The translations under genes and the position numbers were made by a program. A DNA stretch of 64,000 bases from Pseudarthrobacter sp. C4D7. Its GTDB lineage: Bacteria; Actinomycetota; Actinomycetes; Actinomycetales; Micrococcaceae. Of the stretch, positions 1-8,320 are shown piece after piece. The DNA lies in assembly GCF_013359725.1 (NCBI RefSeq), contig NZ_JABFMW010000012.1, forward strand, positions 1 to 64,000, read 5' to 3'. The notes below the pieces were generated by a model. That model searched no databases. It was not told where the DNA came from and saw only the letters and a list, made by a program, of their open reading frames with translations. Positions within the stretch are counted from its first letter, which is position 1, and each line of letters begins with the position of its first letter.

Positions 1-106
1 AGGCCCTCGCTTTTTACATCACGCCACGCTGTTCACAACCTCCATGGGAATTACAACTAGCGGACCAACCTGCGGGCCGCGGGGCAGCCGCCTATGCAAA
101 GGGAAA

Positions 107-139
107 CGGACGACGGCGGGACCCGCCCGCCGTCGTCCG
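107..139. terminator. Strong hairpin, likely terminator of the leftward alcohol dehydrogenase
   Basis: A perfect 14-bp stem (107-120 with 126-139) encloses a 5-nt loop and lies just past the stop of the leftward dehydrogenase. The stem core GGACGACGGCGG recurs in hairpins at 33419-33464 and 49726-49769. No long U-run is visible. Bases 1-106 show no convincing gene. Confidence 0.65.
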
Positions 140-161
140 CGTGGAAAGGCGCCTGCCGGGC

Positions 162-1118
162 TTAGTCCCCGTACACCGCGATGAAGCGGCCCACCGCGCC
201 GCCCTTGCGGAGCTTGTCGATGGCGCCGGGAATGTCCTCCTGCTTGATGAGGTTCATGGGCGGGTTGAGCTCGCCGGATTTCATGAGGGCATAAAGGTTC
301 TCCAGGTCTTCCTTGGTGCCGGACTTGGATCCCTTGATGGACAGCTGGTTGATGATCAGAGGGTAGGTGTTGATGGTCGCTTCGAGGCGTCCCATCCCCA
401 CCTGGACCAGCGTGCCGAATTCGGCCAGGGTTTCGAGGGCCTCCGAGGTGGTGGTGCCGAATCCGGCGTAGTCCACGATGAGGTCCAGTTTCTTGTCCTT
501 GAAGGCGGTGATGGAGTCGGCCACGCCGGCGAGGCCGATCTCGCCGGCAAGCTTTTGCGTTTCGGGGTTCACCTCGGCGCCATAAACCTCGGCGCCGGAG
601 AGAGCTGCGACGCGGGCGCCAATGTAGCCCAGCCCACCCAGGCCGATCACGCCTACCTTCATGCCCGCCTTGGCCCCGCCCACGGCCATGATGGCGTGGT
701 AGGCGGTGAGGCCGGCGTCGGTGGCCATGGCACCCAGTTCGAAAGACACCTCATCAGGCAGTTTCACCAGGTTGTCGTCCGTGGCGAGCAGCTTGGGGCC
801 GAACCCGCCGTCCCACGTGCCGTAGCCCAGGGCAAAGCCGTCTGTCATGACGGGGGAGAGGCCCACCCGGTCGCCTACCTTCCAGTGCTCCATGCCGGGG
901 CCCACTTCGGTGATGACGCCGGCATTCTCGTGGCCCATGGTGCGCGGGAGTTCCGGGAACAGGGGCATCCAGCCGGCGTCGTCAATGGCGGTGACGTCGG
1001 AGTGGCATACCCCGGCGGCCTTGACGCTGACCACCACCTGTCCCGGACCTGCGCTGGGTTCAGCCACTTCGTTCAGCGTCAGGGGGTTGTTGGTACCGGT
1101 GAACTGCCATGCCTTCAT
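162..1118 (-). CDS. Zinc-dependent alcohol dehydrogenase (MDR family) lacking the structural-zinc loop
   Basis: A 318-residue medium-chain dehydrogenase that would oxidise an alcohol or reduce an aldehyde with NAD(P). Visible zinc-site residues are Cys38 in the CHSD motif and His63-Glu64 in GHE; the Rossmann motif GLGGLG is in mid-protein. The usual four-cysteine structural-zinc lobe is absent: a short glycine-rich stretch (VMTDGFALGYG) follows RVGLSP instead, and the protein is about 20-30 residues shorter than typical members. It stands alone, reads leftward and ends at a strong hairpin. An AT-rich palindrome sits about 40 bases upstream of the ATG, which is preceded by an AAGGAGATG-like ribosome site. 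Substrate unknown; an AdhA-type alcohol dehydrogenase is the closest general description. Confidence 0.85.
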   Translation of the reverse strand: MKAWQFTGTNNPLTLNEVAEPSAGPGQVVVSVKAAGVCHSDVTAIDDAGWMPLFPELPRTMGHENAGVITEVGPGMEHWKVGDRVGLSPVMTDGFALGYGTWDGGFGPKLLATDDNLVKLPDEVSFELGAMATDAGLTAYHAIMAVGGAKAGMKVGVIGLGGLGYIGARVAALSGAEVYGAEVNPETQKLAGEIGLAGVADSITAFKDKKLDLIVDYAGFGTTTSEALETLAEFGTLVQVGMGRLEATINTYPLIINQLSIKGSKSGTKEDLENLYALMKSGELNPPMNLIKQEDIPGAIDKLRKGGAVGRFIAVYGD

Positions 1119-1157
1119 GGGGCATCTCCTTCGGATCCGTTAGATAAGTTCATGCAT

Positions 1158-1167
1158 TTGCATGCAA
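1158..1167. promoter_or_regulatory. TTGCATGCAA palindrome upstream of the alcohol dehydrogenase
   Basis: A perfect 10-bp palindrome in a locally AT-rich stretch, about 40 bases upstream of the dehydrogenase start. Its place and symmetry suggest an operator; no regulator is adjacent. The gap 1168-1404 holds no convincing gene. Confidence 0.35.
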
Positions 1168-1404
1168 TTGCAGCCTACGCCTGCTGCGGCCCAGCGTAGC
1201 GCTGATGTGACGGAGGGAACATGGTGCGTGATCATCACCTGGCGCCCTAAGCCCGTGAACGGCGGCACCCTCCTCCACGTCGAGCACGCCTGCTTCCTTG
1301 CCGGGGTGTCCTGATCTCCCCGCATCCTGCTACGCTCCACCTACCCGGCCCGTCGCCGCGTTTGGGGCCGGCCATCAGCTTCGGTTGTGAGCGAGGGAAG
1401 CACC

Positions 1405-3339
1405 ATGACGGTTGCCCAGATCCAAGTGGACCAGCGTGTGATCGGGATCGATTCCCGGCGCTTTGCCTCGGTTGAAAAGGCGCTGGTGGAGCTCATCACC
1501 AACAGCGATGACAGCTACGCACGGCTGGAAGAAGCCGGCCGCGAGGTGACAGGCTGGATCCAGGTCGGATACCAGCGGCACCACTCGGGGGCGGTGCTGA
1601 CCGTGGGCGACCAGGCGGAGGGAATGTCCTTCGAGCAGGCCGGCCGCGTCCTCAGCTACGGCGGTGCCCACAGCCCCCTGGCCCGCGGCGAAGGAGCGGG
1701 CCGCGGCTACTTTGGACGCGGGCTCAAGCAAGCCATCTTCGGCCTGGGCCACGGCTGGATCGAGACCATCCAGGCCGGCCGGTTCACCCGCATTGACATC
1801 TTCCGCGGCAGTAATGGCGGCTACCTCTATGACGACGACGGCGCTGACCGGCAGGCGTTCCCCGCGGACTACGCCCGGCTTGGGATCCCTGGGGGCGGCA
1901 GCGGCACCAGGGTCACCATCGTCGTGGACAACCCACACGCCACCATCACCCAGCAGGCAACGCTGCGCCAGCTCCTCGCCGACAACATCTACCTGCGGGA
2001 CGTCCTGGAACGGCGCACGGTGGAGCTGCTGCACGGACACCCCGGGAATGGGGACTACGGCCGCGACAGCCTCCGCTTCCGTGAACCGCCGGCCACAACG
2101 CTCGTGGGCCCGGATGCGCCCGGCAGTTTCAGCGTCGACGGAGCCGAGTACGCATTCACCGTCACGCTCAAGCGGGCCGAGGGCGTCGAACTGACGTTGA
2201 AGGGCGACGAGCGGACTGCCGGCCTGGTGGTTGAGTCCGGCATGGCCGTGCTGGACTGCCAAATGTTCGAGTTCGAAAACCAGGTGGGCACCGAGTACCT
2301 CTTTGGAATGGTCCGGTGCCCGGCTTTGACCGACATGCTGGGCAGGGGCGTGGCCATCATCAGCGACGAGCGTGAGGGCCTGAACGCCAAGGACCCGTTC
2401 GTTGCAGCCTTCTCGCGCGCAGTGAGCCGGATGATCGCGGGAGCCGTCCAGGCGGAGAAGGAAAAACTCACGCACCTCGAACGTGCCACCACCTCCGGCC
2501 GGACGGCCGAAATGATTGAGCACCTGCTGCAGCATATGAGCGAGGCCGCAGTCCGGGACCTTGGCCTGGGAACAGCAGCTGTTGGCCTGGACGAAGACCG
2601 CGCCCACGCGCGGGAGGGAGAAACACCAGCGGCCTTGCGGTTCACCACGCCGTTCTACTACCGTCCGCCCCTGCATCCATTCCACATTGCCTTGCTGCTG
2701 GACCCGCACCAGCTGCCCCAGGGGGAAATGCTGGAGTTCGGCCTGGATCTTCCGGCCTCAATCCGGCTGGATCCGCTGCCCGTGACCGTTCCAGTCGGCA
2801 CCCTGGCGGAGACTCTCCGGCTGGAATGGAGTGCAACGGGGGACAGGGCCGGGGACCGCGGTGAAATCACCGTCCGGGCGGGCGACTACTGGGCGCTCTG
2901 CGAAGTGGTCATTGCCGAGAACGCTTCACGCCATGCCGCAGACCAGCCGCCGCACCATGTGGCCGCCGGAACGCTGTCCGCCCCGCGCCGCCAGGCCCAC
3001 CGAGCAAGCCGGGACCACGGCGTCGACCTTTTCACCGGCTATGACTTCAGGAACCTCCACAACACCACGGACCGTGCCGTCTACTCCCAGGAGGAGCGGA
3101 AGGTCATCATCAACACCGCGGCCCCCACCGTCCAGCTCTATGTGGACGGCCGGGGGCGGTTCCGCGATTCCGCCCGGCTCCTGCTCGCCGAACTCTTCCT
3201 GGACGTGATTTCGGACGAACTTGCCAAGCTCCGCGTGGAACAGCGTGGTGAGGCCGGCGACCTGGAAGCTTTCCGGAATGCCAAGCGGGCCATCGTCGGC
3301 CGCTACGGCAGCGAAGTGCACCGGACGTTCCTGGGGTGA
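1405..3339 (+). CDS. Orphan GHKL-type ATPase (HATPase domain), MORC/Hsp90-like, unknown function
   Basis: The first 120 residues carry the three ATP-binding boxes of the GHKL fold: an N-box (ELITNSDDSY, Asn33), a G1-like box (GDQAEGM, Asp69/Gly73) and a glycine-rich lid (GRGYFGRGLKQAIFGLG, 99-115). The remaining 500 residues are not recognised. No histidine-phosphorylation or receiver motif is visible, so this is not a sensor kinase; the layout (644 residues, N-terminal ATPase, long C-terminal part) is closer to MutL/MORC/Hsp90-like ATPases. I chose ATG 1405 because GAGGGAAG lies 4 bases upstream; an in-frame GTG at 1387 has no ribosome site. The gene is alone on its strand between two leftward genes, with no visible nuclease partner, so a defence role is only a possibility. 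Confidence 0.75.
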   Translation: MTVAQIQVDQRVIGIDSRRFASVEKALVELITNSDDSYARLEEAGREVTGWIQVGYQRHHSGAVLTVGDQAEGMSFEQAGRVLSYGGAHSPLARGEGAGRGYFGRGLKQAIFGLGHGWIETIQAGRFTRIDIFRGSNGGYLYDDDGADRQAFPADYARLGIPGGGSGTRVTIVVDNPHATITQQATLRQLLADNIYLRDVLERRTVELLHGHPGNGDYGRDSLRFREPPATTLVGPDAPGSFSVDGAEYAFTVTLKRAEGVELTLKGDERTAGLVVESGMAVLDCQMFEFENQVGTEYLFGMVRCPALTDMLGRGVAIISDEREGLNAKDPFVAAFSRAVSRMIAGAVQAEKEKLTHLERATTSGRTAEMIEHLLQHMSEAAVRDLGLGTAAVGLDEDRAHAREGETPAALRFTTPFYYRPPLHPFHIALLLDPHQLPQGEMLEFGLDLPASIRLDPLPVTVPVGTLAETLRLEWSATGDRAGDRGEITVRAGDYWALCEVVIAENASRHAADQPPHHVAAGTLSAPRRQAHRASRDHGVDLFTGYDFRNLHNTTDRAVYSQEERKVIINTAAPTVQLYVDGRGRFRDSARLLLAELFLDVISDELAKLRVEQRGEAGDLEAFRNAKRAIVGRYGSEVHRTFLG

Positions 3340-3360
3340 AACCGGAGTGAACCTGGTTTG

Positions 3361-3387
3361 CCTGGGCCTAGGGCCAGTCGGCCCGGG
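3361..3387. terminator. GC hairpin after the GHKL ATPase
   Basis: CCTGGGCC (3361-3368) can pair with GGCCCGGG (3380-3387), with one G-T wobble and an 11-nt loop, 21 bases after the ATPase stop. The rest of the 326-base gap to 3665 contains no gene or RNA that I can support. Confidence 0.4.
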
Positions 3388-3665
3388 TGAACCGGACGGG
3401 GCTTCGCATGGTGAGCAGGCAGTCAGACGTCCACTCCGCACTCTTGTTATCTACGCCCGGTGGCTCCGCCACAGCGGCCTGCTGCGGATCCTGTTTTTCG
3501 GCATTACGGAACCCTTCAACCGAGCTTTCCACGTATCCCCCTAGTAAAGCGTGTGAGCCCACCCTAGGCATCGCGTAATTTCACGGGAAGCAAATTAATC
3601 CAGCTGCCGGATAAACTGCGCAAATCTTGAGGAAGGCTGACGTGGGGGACGGGCGGGTGGCACAT

Positions 3666-5117
3666 TCACTTGCCTGCGCGTGAGAATACGGCGGCGAAAA
3701 ACGATGCCAGTGCGTCGGCTTTGGACTGTGCCTCGGCCTGGGAGGCCGTTCGGCCGGCCGCCTCGACCGACAGCGTGCCCCTCCGCGCCCCGCTCTGCAC
3801 GTGCCATTCACCAGTTCCGTCGCTGAGCTGGTACGCCACGGCGTACCTTGAGTCAGCGGTGATGGCGGTGGCCAAAGCGGTGACGGAGGACCACGTCCGG
3901 CTCCCGCCACCGAGCAGGATTTCCTGCACTGACGCACAGCTGCGGAGCTGTTCAGCCCTCGCGTCGAACGGGTAGGGCGGCTGCGTTGCCGAAGGCGTGT
4001 TGACGACAGTGAAGTCGGTGTAGTCCATTTTGGTGGCCCCCTGGATCTGCCCCTGCCCCGAGACGGAACCAGCCAGCGACGCGTCGTATGACTGTTCATC
4101 GAGGGTGCAGGGAGAGTCCGGCGGCGGCGTCAGGACGGTGGGTGTGGAGCCCTGCGGAAGCCCGATGATCCTCGCCTGCGGCAGGTTGACCGGCTCCCCA
4201 CCGGGAGTAGTCATGCCCTTGAACAGCGCCACCATCTGGTCGGGCGTCAACGAGTTGGGCGCATTGGGTACCGCTGGTGCTTGGGGTTTGCCCGCTTCGC
4301 TGATGAGCTCCTTCGCCAGTTCAGCCATCGAATCCAAGGCCGGCTTGGCGTCGGCCCCAGAGTTCAAGGTGGCAACAGCGAGGGTCAGTGAAATGGACAG
4401 CGTGCCGTGGAGGACACGCAAGCCGACTGAGCCGAAGTCCCCCGCGCCCTTCGGCTTGGTGACCTGCATGAACGCGTGCTGCTTGTCGGCGATAGGGGGA
4501 GCGGTCAGCAACTGGATCGCGTAGGGGGAGGTCCTGTCCGCCTCCGTATAGGCAAGGTCGAACTGCCCGCAGCGGGACAAGAGGTTATCTGTGTAGCCAA
4601 AATCGGCTTTTGCGATGGACGCCTTTTCCGCGCTCCTGAGGACAATCCCGATGGTGGTTGTGGGTCCGGACTCCCCGCCGGACGGCGGCATGCCGCCGTC
4701 CGCGAAGCTGATGTCCTTGTCGGCCCAGTGGGTGAACGGGTCCCCGGGAACCAGGGCCACGCACTCACCTGGCGTGGTTTCCGTCCGGGTTGGCGGGAAG
4801 GACCCGCTCGCCGCACCCGAGCGCAGGCGCGTTGAGTCCTGGGCCGCAGGGTACGGCAGGTTGCGCGCCCGTCCCACGCCGTTGATGATTCCTGCGAGCT
4901 CTGCGTCCGACAAGGGCCCGGACGGTGAGCCCGTCGCGGACGTTGCCGCCCCGGGCGGGGAACTGGAGGCCGGCACTGCAGGCGCCGGGCTGCTGGGTGG
5001 GCTGCCGGGCGCACACCCGGCCAGCGCAAGCAGGACTGCCGCGAAGGCGCCTGCCCGGCGTCCGCTGTTCCTTGCCGTTGCCACGCTGCAACGCGTCGCG
5101 CGCCCGCCTGAAGGCAT
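3666..5117 (-). CDS. Secreted lipoprotein of unknown function
   Basis: The N-terminus has a basic region, a hydrophobic core and the lipobox LAGC with the lipidated Cys at residue 35, followed by a Ser/Pro/Ala-rich linker typical of actinobacterial surface lipoproteins. The mature part (about 440 residues) is not recognised; it may contain two similar halves, each ending near a conserved Cys and an alternating small/hydrophobic pattern, resembling sensor-type PknH or DUF5642-like extracellular domains, but that is a guess. A strong ribosome site (GGAAGGAGG) lies 7 bases before the ATG. It is the last gene of a leftward group with the repeat membrane protein at 5162-6913, 44 bases upstream, suggesting a shared envelope role. 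Confidence 0.75.
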   Translation of the reverse strand: MPSGGRATRCSVATARNSGRRAGAFAAVLLALAGCAPGSPPSSPAPAVPASSSPPGAATSATGSPSGPLSDAELAGIINGVGRARNLPYPAAQDSTRLRSGAASGSFPPTRTETTPGECVALVPGDPFTHWADKDISFADGGMPPSGGESGPTTTIGIVLRSAEKASIAKADFGYTDNLLSRCGQFDLAYTEADRTSPYAIQLLTAPPIADKQHAFMQVTKPKGAGDFGSVGLRVLHGTLSISLTLAVATLNSGADAKPALDSMAELAKELISEAGKPQAPAVPNAPNSLTPDQMVALFKGMTTPGGEPVNLPQARIIGLPQGSTPTVLTPPPDSPCTLDEQSYDASLAGSVSGQGQIQGATKMDYTDFTVVNTPSATQPPYPFDARAEQLRSCASVQEILLGGGSRTWSSVTALATAITADSRYAVAYQLSDGTGEWHVQSGARRGTLSVEAAGRTASQAEAQSKADALASFFAAVFSRAGK

Positions 5118-5161
5118 GGCCGGCCTCCTTCCGTCAATGCCAGGTGTCAGCCTCGCCGCTT

Positions 5162-6913
5162 TCAGGTCCGGAGGACCCGGCCGGGTGCAGGACCTCCGGG
5201 AATGGGCGCCCCGCCCACGGCCGCCAACGGGATAACCTCCAGCCGGTCGTTTGGGCCGGCAACCACCAGCACGTGCTGGGCGGTGATCCCTGCCAGGGCG
5301 TGCGCCACCTCCCGCACTGCTTCCTCCAGGCCCGGAGCGGGGGCGGACGACGACGGAAGTCCGGTGCCGTCGTCGTCCGCCTGCAGCCAGGTGGTCACCT
5401 TGGCGCCTCCGGTGGCGTCAGTGATGCCGCGGGCCAATGCCATGGGATCCACGGAACCCGGCGGATAGCCGGTGACCAGGGTGACCCGCTCCACCGCGCG
5501 CTTGTGCAAGGGTGCCGCAGCTGCCAGCAGCTCCCGGTCCTGCCGCCACAGTGCGAAGTGGTACCCCGCCACGAGCCCTGCCACCACCAGGAGGCCAAGG
5601 GGTGCGCGGACACGGTCCAGGAGGCTGCCGCCCGTGACGTCGCCCAGAAGGAATTCAAAGAGCCGGTAACCGATCACCAGCAGGGTAATGAGTGCCACCA
5701 CCGCGCTGACGCCGAAGAATGCCACCAGGTAGACCCGCCGGCCAGGCGGAATGTCTCCGGCGCTCCGCGGCTGGTGCCTCGGCTTCCACGCGAGCCACCA
5801 CACGGGGGCGCCGACTGCCAGGGAACTGATGCCGCCCAGGAGCAGCGTGCGGGTGGCGCTGCCGGCCAGCGGCGAGACTGCTGCGGCCAGCAGCGCGTTG
5901 ACCACCACGCCTACGCCGGAAGCAGCTGCGGCAAGGGCCACTGCGGACGTCACCAGGAGGCTTGCGCGGCGCGTCCTGGTGGAGCGGGTCACGGACGTGG
6001 TGCGGTGGTAGCGCCAGACCAGTGCCCCCACGGCGGCTGAGGCGATGGCCGGGGCGAGGGGCTCAAGAAGATCGTTCAGGGGGCCGCTGCGGTCGAAGGC
6101 CAGCCGCAGGAGGACGAACAGGATGATCCCCAGCCCGCCCAGCGCGGTGATCCCGGCGATGAAGATGCCCACGGCGATGATGGTGACGTCCACTAGCCCT
6201 GTCTGGAACCGCCGGCCAGCCTCCCGGAACCAGTGCCACCACCAGATGACCGCGCCGCCGGCTGCCCACACCAGGGACCGCAGGACGGGGAACCACCACG
6301 GCTCAAAGGCGGCCGTTGCCGTGAAACCGCGGATTGCCACGTCAAGCAGGGTGCCCAGCGCGGCAATGGCGGCGCCCGCGCCCAGCAGCAGGCCAAAAAC
6401 GGAGCCGACGACGGCGCGGACGTCCTCAAGGTGTGAAGAGGCTTTGCGGGGGTGCTTCCACATCCACCGGTGCCACCACCAGATGGCCGACCACACCAGT
6501 CCATTGGCCAGCGGAGATGCCCACTGGCTGGCCTGGGTATCGATGAAGAATGTGGCCAGGTTGAGCAGGGACGTGGTGGCGATGATCAGCGAGACCACGT
6601 ACATCCCGGTCAGGTAGAGGCCCCACCCGGGTGCCCGGCGCTCGGATTCGTCGTCCAGGCGCCGCCACACGAACCACCACAACAGCAGTGCCAGCGGGCC
6701 GCCGATCAGTGTGAAGGCCAGGGACAGTGCCAGGCCGGCCACGTCGCCTGGGACCAGGGTGGATGCAGTCCGGAAGAGCCGTTCCAGCAGGCCCTGCAGC
6801 CCTGAGGCCGCGATGACCACCAAGGCAAACAGCAGGACGTACAGGATCAGCCGGCGCAGGGTTGCCAAGCCGCCGGCCGGGGCGGGGACCGTGGGTGCTG
6901 CCGGGGCCGTCAT
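5162..6913 (-). CDS. Polytopic membrane protein with about six DUF5671-like repeats
   Basis: A 583-residue integral membrane protein. Residues about 10-470 consist of about six similar units, each with two or three hydrophobic helices and ending in a Trp-rich basic motif (WWFVWRRL, IWWWHRWMWK, IWWWHWFREA, VWRYHRTT, VWWLAWKPR, YHFALWRQDRE). This fits stacked DUF5671-type domains. The last 110 residues are soluble and end with a conserved-looking hydrophobic stretch (QHVLVVAG). I chose ATG 6913 because it forms an ATGA overlap with the stop of the upstream gene, and the first hydrophobic helix starts about 15 residues later; a longer reading from 7153 overlaps that gene entirely. Function unknown; likely co-transcribed with both neighbours. 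Confidence 0.75.
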   Translation of the reverse strand: MTAPAAPTVPAPAGGLATLRRLILYVLLFALVVIAASGLQGLLERLFRTASTLVPGDVAGLALSLAFTLIGGPLALLLWWFVWRRLDDESERRAPGWGLYLTGMYVVSLIIATTSLLNLATFFIDTQASQWASPLANGLVWSAIWWWHRWMWKHPRKASSHLEDVRAVVGSVFGLLLGAGAAIAALGTLLDVAIRGFTATAAFEPWWFPVLRSLVWAAGGAVIWWWHWFREAGRRFQTGLVDVTIIAVGIFIAGITALGGLGIILFVLLRLAFDRSGPLNDLLEPLAPAIASAAVGALVWRYHRTTSVTRSTRTRRASLLVTSAVALAAAASGVGVVVNALLAAAVSPLAGSATRTLLLGGISSLAVGAPVWWLAWKPRHQPRSAGDIPPGRRVYLVAFFGVSAVVALITLLVIGYRLFEFLLGDVTGGSLLDRVRAPLGLLVVAGLVAGYHFALWRQDRELLAAAAPLHKRAVERVTLVTGYPPGSVDPMALARGITDATGGAKVTTWLQADDDGTGLPSSSAPAPGLEEAVREVAHALAGITAQHVLVVAGPNDRLEVIPLAAVGGAPIPGGPAPGRVLRT

Positions 6914-7392
6914 GGCTTCACCGGCACTGCGGTGCAGTCCACCAGTGGGTACGGCGGCTGGTCGATCAGCCACTTGCCGTCCACTTTGAGGAGCGAGAAG
7001 GCTTCTTCCGTTTCGTATTCGGAAGGGCCGAACGGTCCGCCCTGGGACGACCGGACAATCGAAACCCGCACGGTGGCCGTGTCGGTGCGCTCCGTCGTCG
7101 AAACCAGGACGACGCGGGCGGGTACCGGATCGTTGGCGTACGCGCCCCGGCACCTGTTTTTGGCACCCTCGGTGAGGTAGGACGCGGCCGTTGCGGTGTC
7201 CCCGTCGAGTAATGCCGCGCTGTACCGCTGGACCACGCCGGCCGGGCTCGCCTCATCCAGCGGGGCCGGGCCGCCGCGGGTGAAGACCACTGCGAGCGCA
7301 ACCACCACCAGGACGGCAACCACCCCTACCAGCGCCAGCAGGATCCGGTCCGGTCTTCGGGAAATGCGCTCCTTGGCGGCGGTCTCGTCCAT
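6910..7392 (-). CDS. Small membrane-anchored protein with NTF2/DUF4878-like external domain
   Basis: The 160-residue product has a short cytoplasmic basic start, one transmembrane helix (about residues 20-40) and an outside domain with the pattern of NTF2-like DUF4878 lipoproteins: a helix with YSAALLDGDTATAASYL, a central strand region, and a final strand pair with LLKVDGKWLID. Two cysteines (in NRCRG and LVDCT) could form a disulfide. Its stop overlaps the start of the downstream repeat membrane protein (ATGA), so translation is coupled. Function unknown; the domain type often binds small ligands or mediates envelope assembly. Confidence 0.75.
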   Translation of the reverse strand: MDETAAKERISRRPDRILLALVGVVAVLVVVALAVVFTRGGPAPLDEASPAGVVQRYSAALLDGDTATAASYLTEGAKNRCRGAYANDPVPARVVLVSTTERTDTATVRVSIVRSSQGGPFGPSEYETEEAFSLLKVDGKWLIDQPPYPLVDCTAVPVKP

Positions 7393-7462
7393 GGCGCAAG
7401 TATGGGTCAGGCGGCGGGGATCCGCTGGTGTCTTTGGGCCCCATTTAAGCGCGTCAGGGCAG

Positions 7463-7534
7463 AATCTTCACAATAATTAAGAAAAGGGGTTGTTTGGCCA
7501 AAAATCTTCACTATAGTTATGTGAGTAAGCTCAC
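7463..7534 (+). promoter_or_regulatory. Promoter and operator region of the XRE-cupin gene
   Basis: Two direct repeats, AATCTTCACAATAATTA (7463-7479) and AATCTTCACTATAGTTA (7503-7519), match at 15 of 17 positions and are 40 bases apart. The second contains a plausible -10 (TATAGT, 7512-7517) with TTGTTT (7490-7495) as -35 and a 16-bp spacer. The palindrome GTGAG-TAAG-CTCAC (7521-7534) lies at the expected transcription start. These are likely binding sites of the XRE-cupin protein or another regulator of the catabolic operon. Confidence 0.5.
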
Positions 7535-7551
7535 CCAGTGAAAGACAACCG

Positions 7552-8157
7552 ATGACCACCGAGAGTAGCACCACCGCACCGCCGGCCACCAGCGAACTGC
7601 TGGCCACGGTTGGCAATAAAGTGCGGGCCATGCGCAAGGAAAAGGGCATGACCCTGGCCAACCTCTCCGACGTCACCGGGCTCAGCCAGGCGATCGTCAG
7701 CCAGATCGAACGCGGCATGGCTAACCCGTCCTTCACAACTCTTGCCCAGCTGGCCCATGGACTGGACATTCCCGTGGGAAGGTTCTTCATAGGCCAGGAC
7801 CAAACCAAGTCACCCGTCGTCCGCAGATCCGCACGGCGGAACCTGAAAAACGTCACCCGTGAATCCATGGGCGAGGCAGTTCACGAACTGCTCACCCCGG
7901 ACCGTGACGGCACCATCGAAGCGCAATGGATCATGACGCCCCCAGGGCACGACACCAGCGCAACACCCTTTACCCATAGCGGGGAAGAGTTCTGCTACAT
8001 CATTTCGGGCCGGAAGGACGTCTACTTGGACGGCGTCTGCTACAGCCTGGAAGAGGGCGACTCCATCACCTATCCGGCAGAAACCCCGCACTGGTACAAG
8101 AACAGCTACGAAGAGGTATGCGTAGCCATCTGGGTGAACGCACCACACAAGTGGTAG
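7552..8157 (+). CDS. XRE-family regulator with C-terminal cupin sensor domain
   Basis: Residues about 20-75 form an XRE helix-turn-helix (MTLANLSDVTGLSQAIVSQIERG), followed from about residue 110 by a single cupin barrel with HSGEEFCYIISG and a final AETPHWYKN strand. This PuuR-like architecture typically senses a small metabolite in the cupin and represses or activates an adjacent catabolic operon. It lies 163 bases upstream of the first transporter of such an operon, on the same strand, and its own promoter region carries direct repeats and a palindrome. The start ATG 7552 has only a weak ribosome site. The inducer is unknown. Confidence 0.9.
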   Translation: MTTESSTTAPPATSELLATVGNKVRAMRKEKGMTLANLSDVTGLSQAIVSQIERGMANPSFTTLAQLAHGLDIPVGRFFIGQDQTKSPVVRRSARRNLKNVTRESMGEAVHELLTPDRDGTIEAQWIMTPPGHDTSATPFTHSGEEFCYIISGRKDVYLDGVCYSLEEGDSITYPAETPHWYKNSYEEVCVAIWVNAPHKW

Positions 8158-8320
8158 GCCAGCCGGTCTCCACCGGCCCCTGCGTTTCCCCCTGACTGTC
8201 CGGACACAACCCGTGGCCCCGGACAATCCTTGCCACCTTCGCATCCTGCGCCTCCTCCAACAGGCGCCGCTGCGTCATACCCTCCTGCGCCCTCCCCGGC
8301 GCCAGCGTAAGGACACTTCC

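Noticed and set aside
1375..2709. 444-codon frame antisense to the GHKL ATPase
   Set aside because: No recognisable motif, while the plus-strand frame has clear ATP-binding boxes.
3340..3665. tRNA or small RNA gene in the 326-base gap
   Set aside because: I could not fold a cloverleaf or find a T-loop consensus; only a short GC hairpin near the ATPase stop is supported.
1405..7392. Defence island
   Set aside because: Only the GHKL ATPase is suggestive; no nuclease, methyltransferase, helicase, integrase or mobile-element trace accompanies it.
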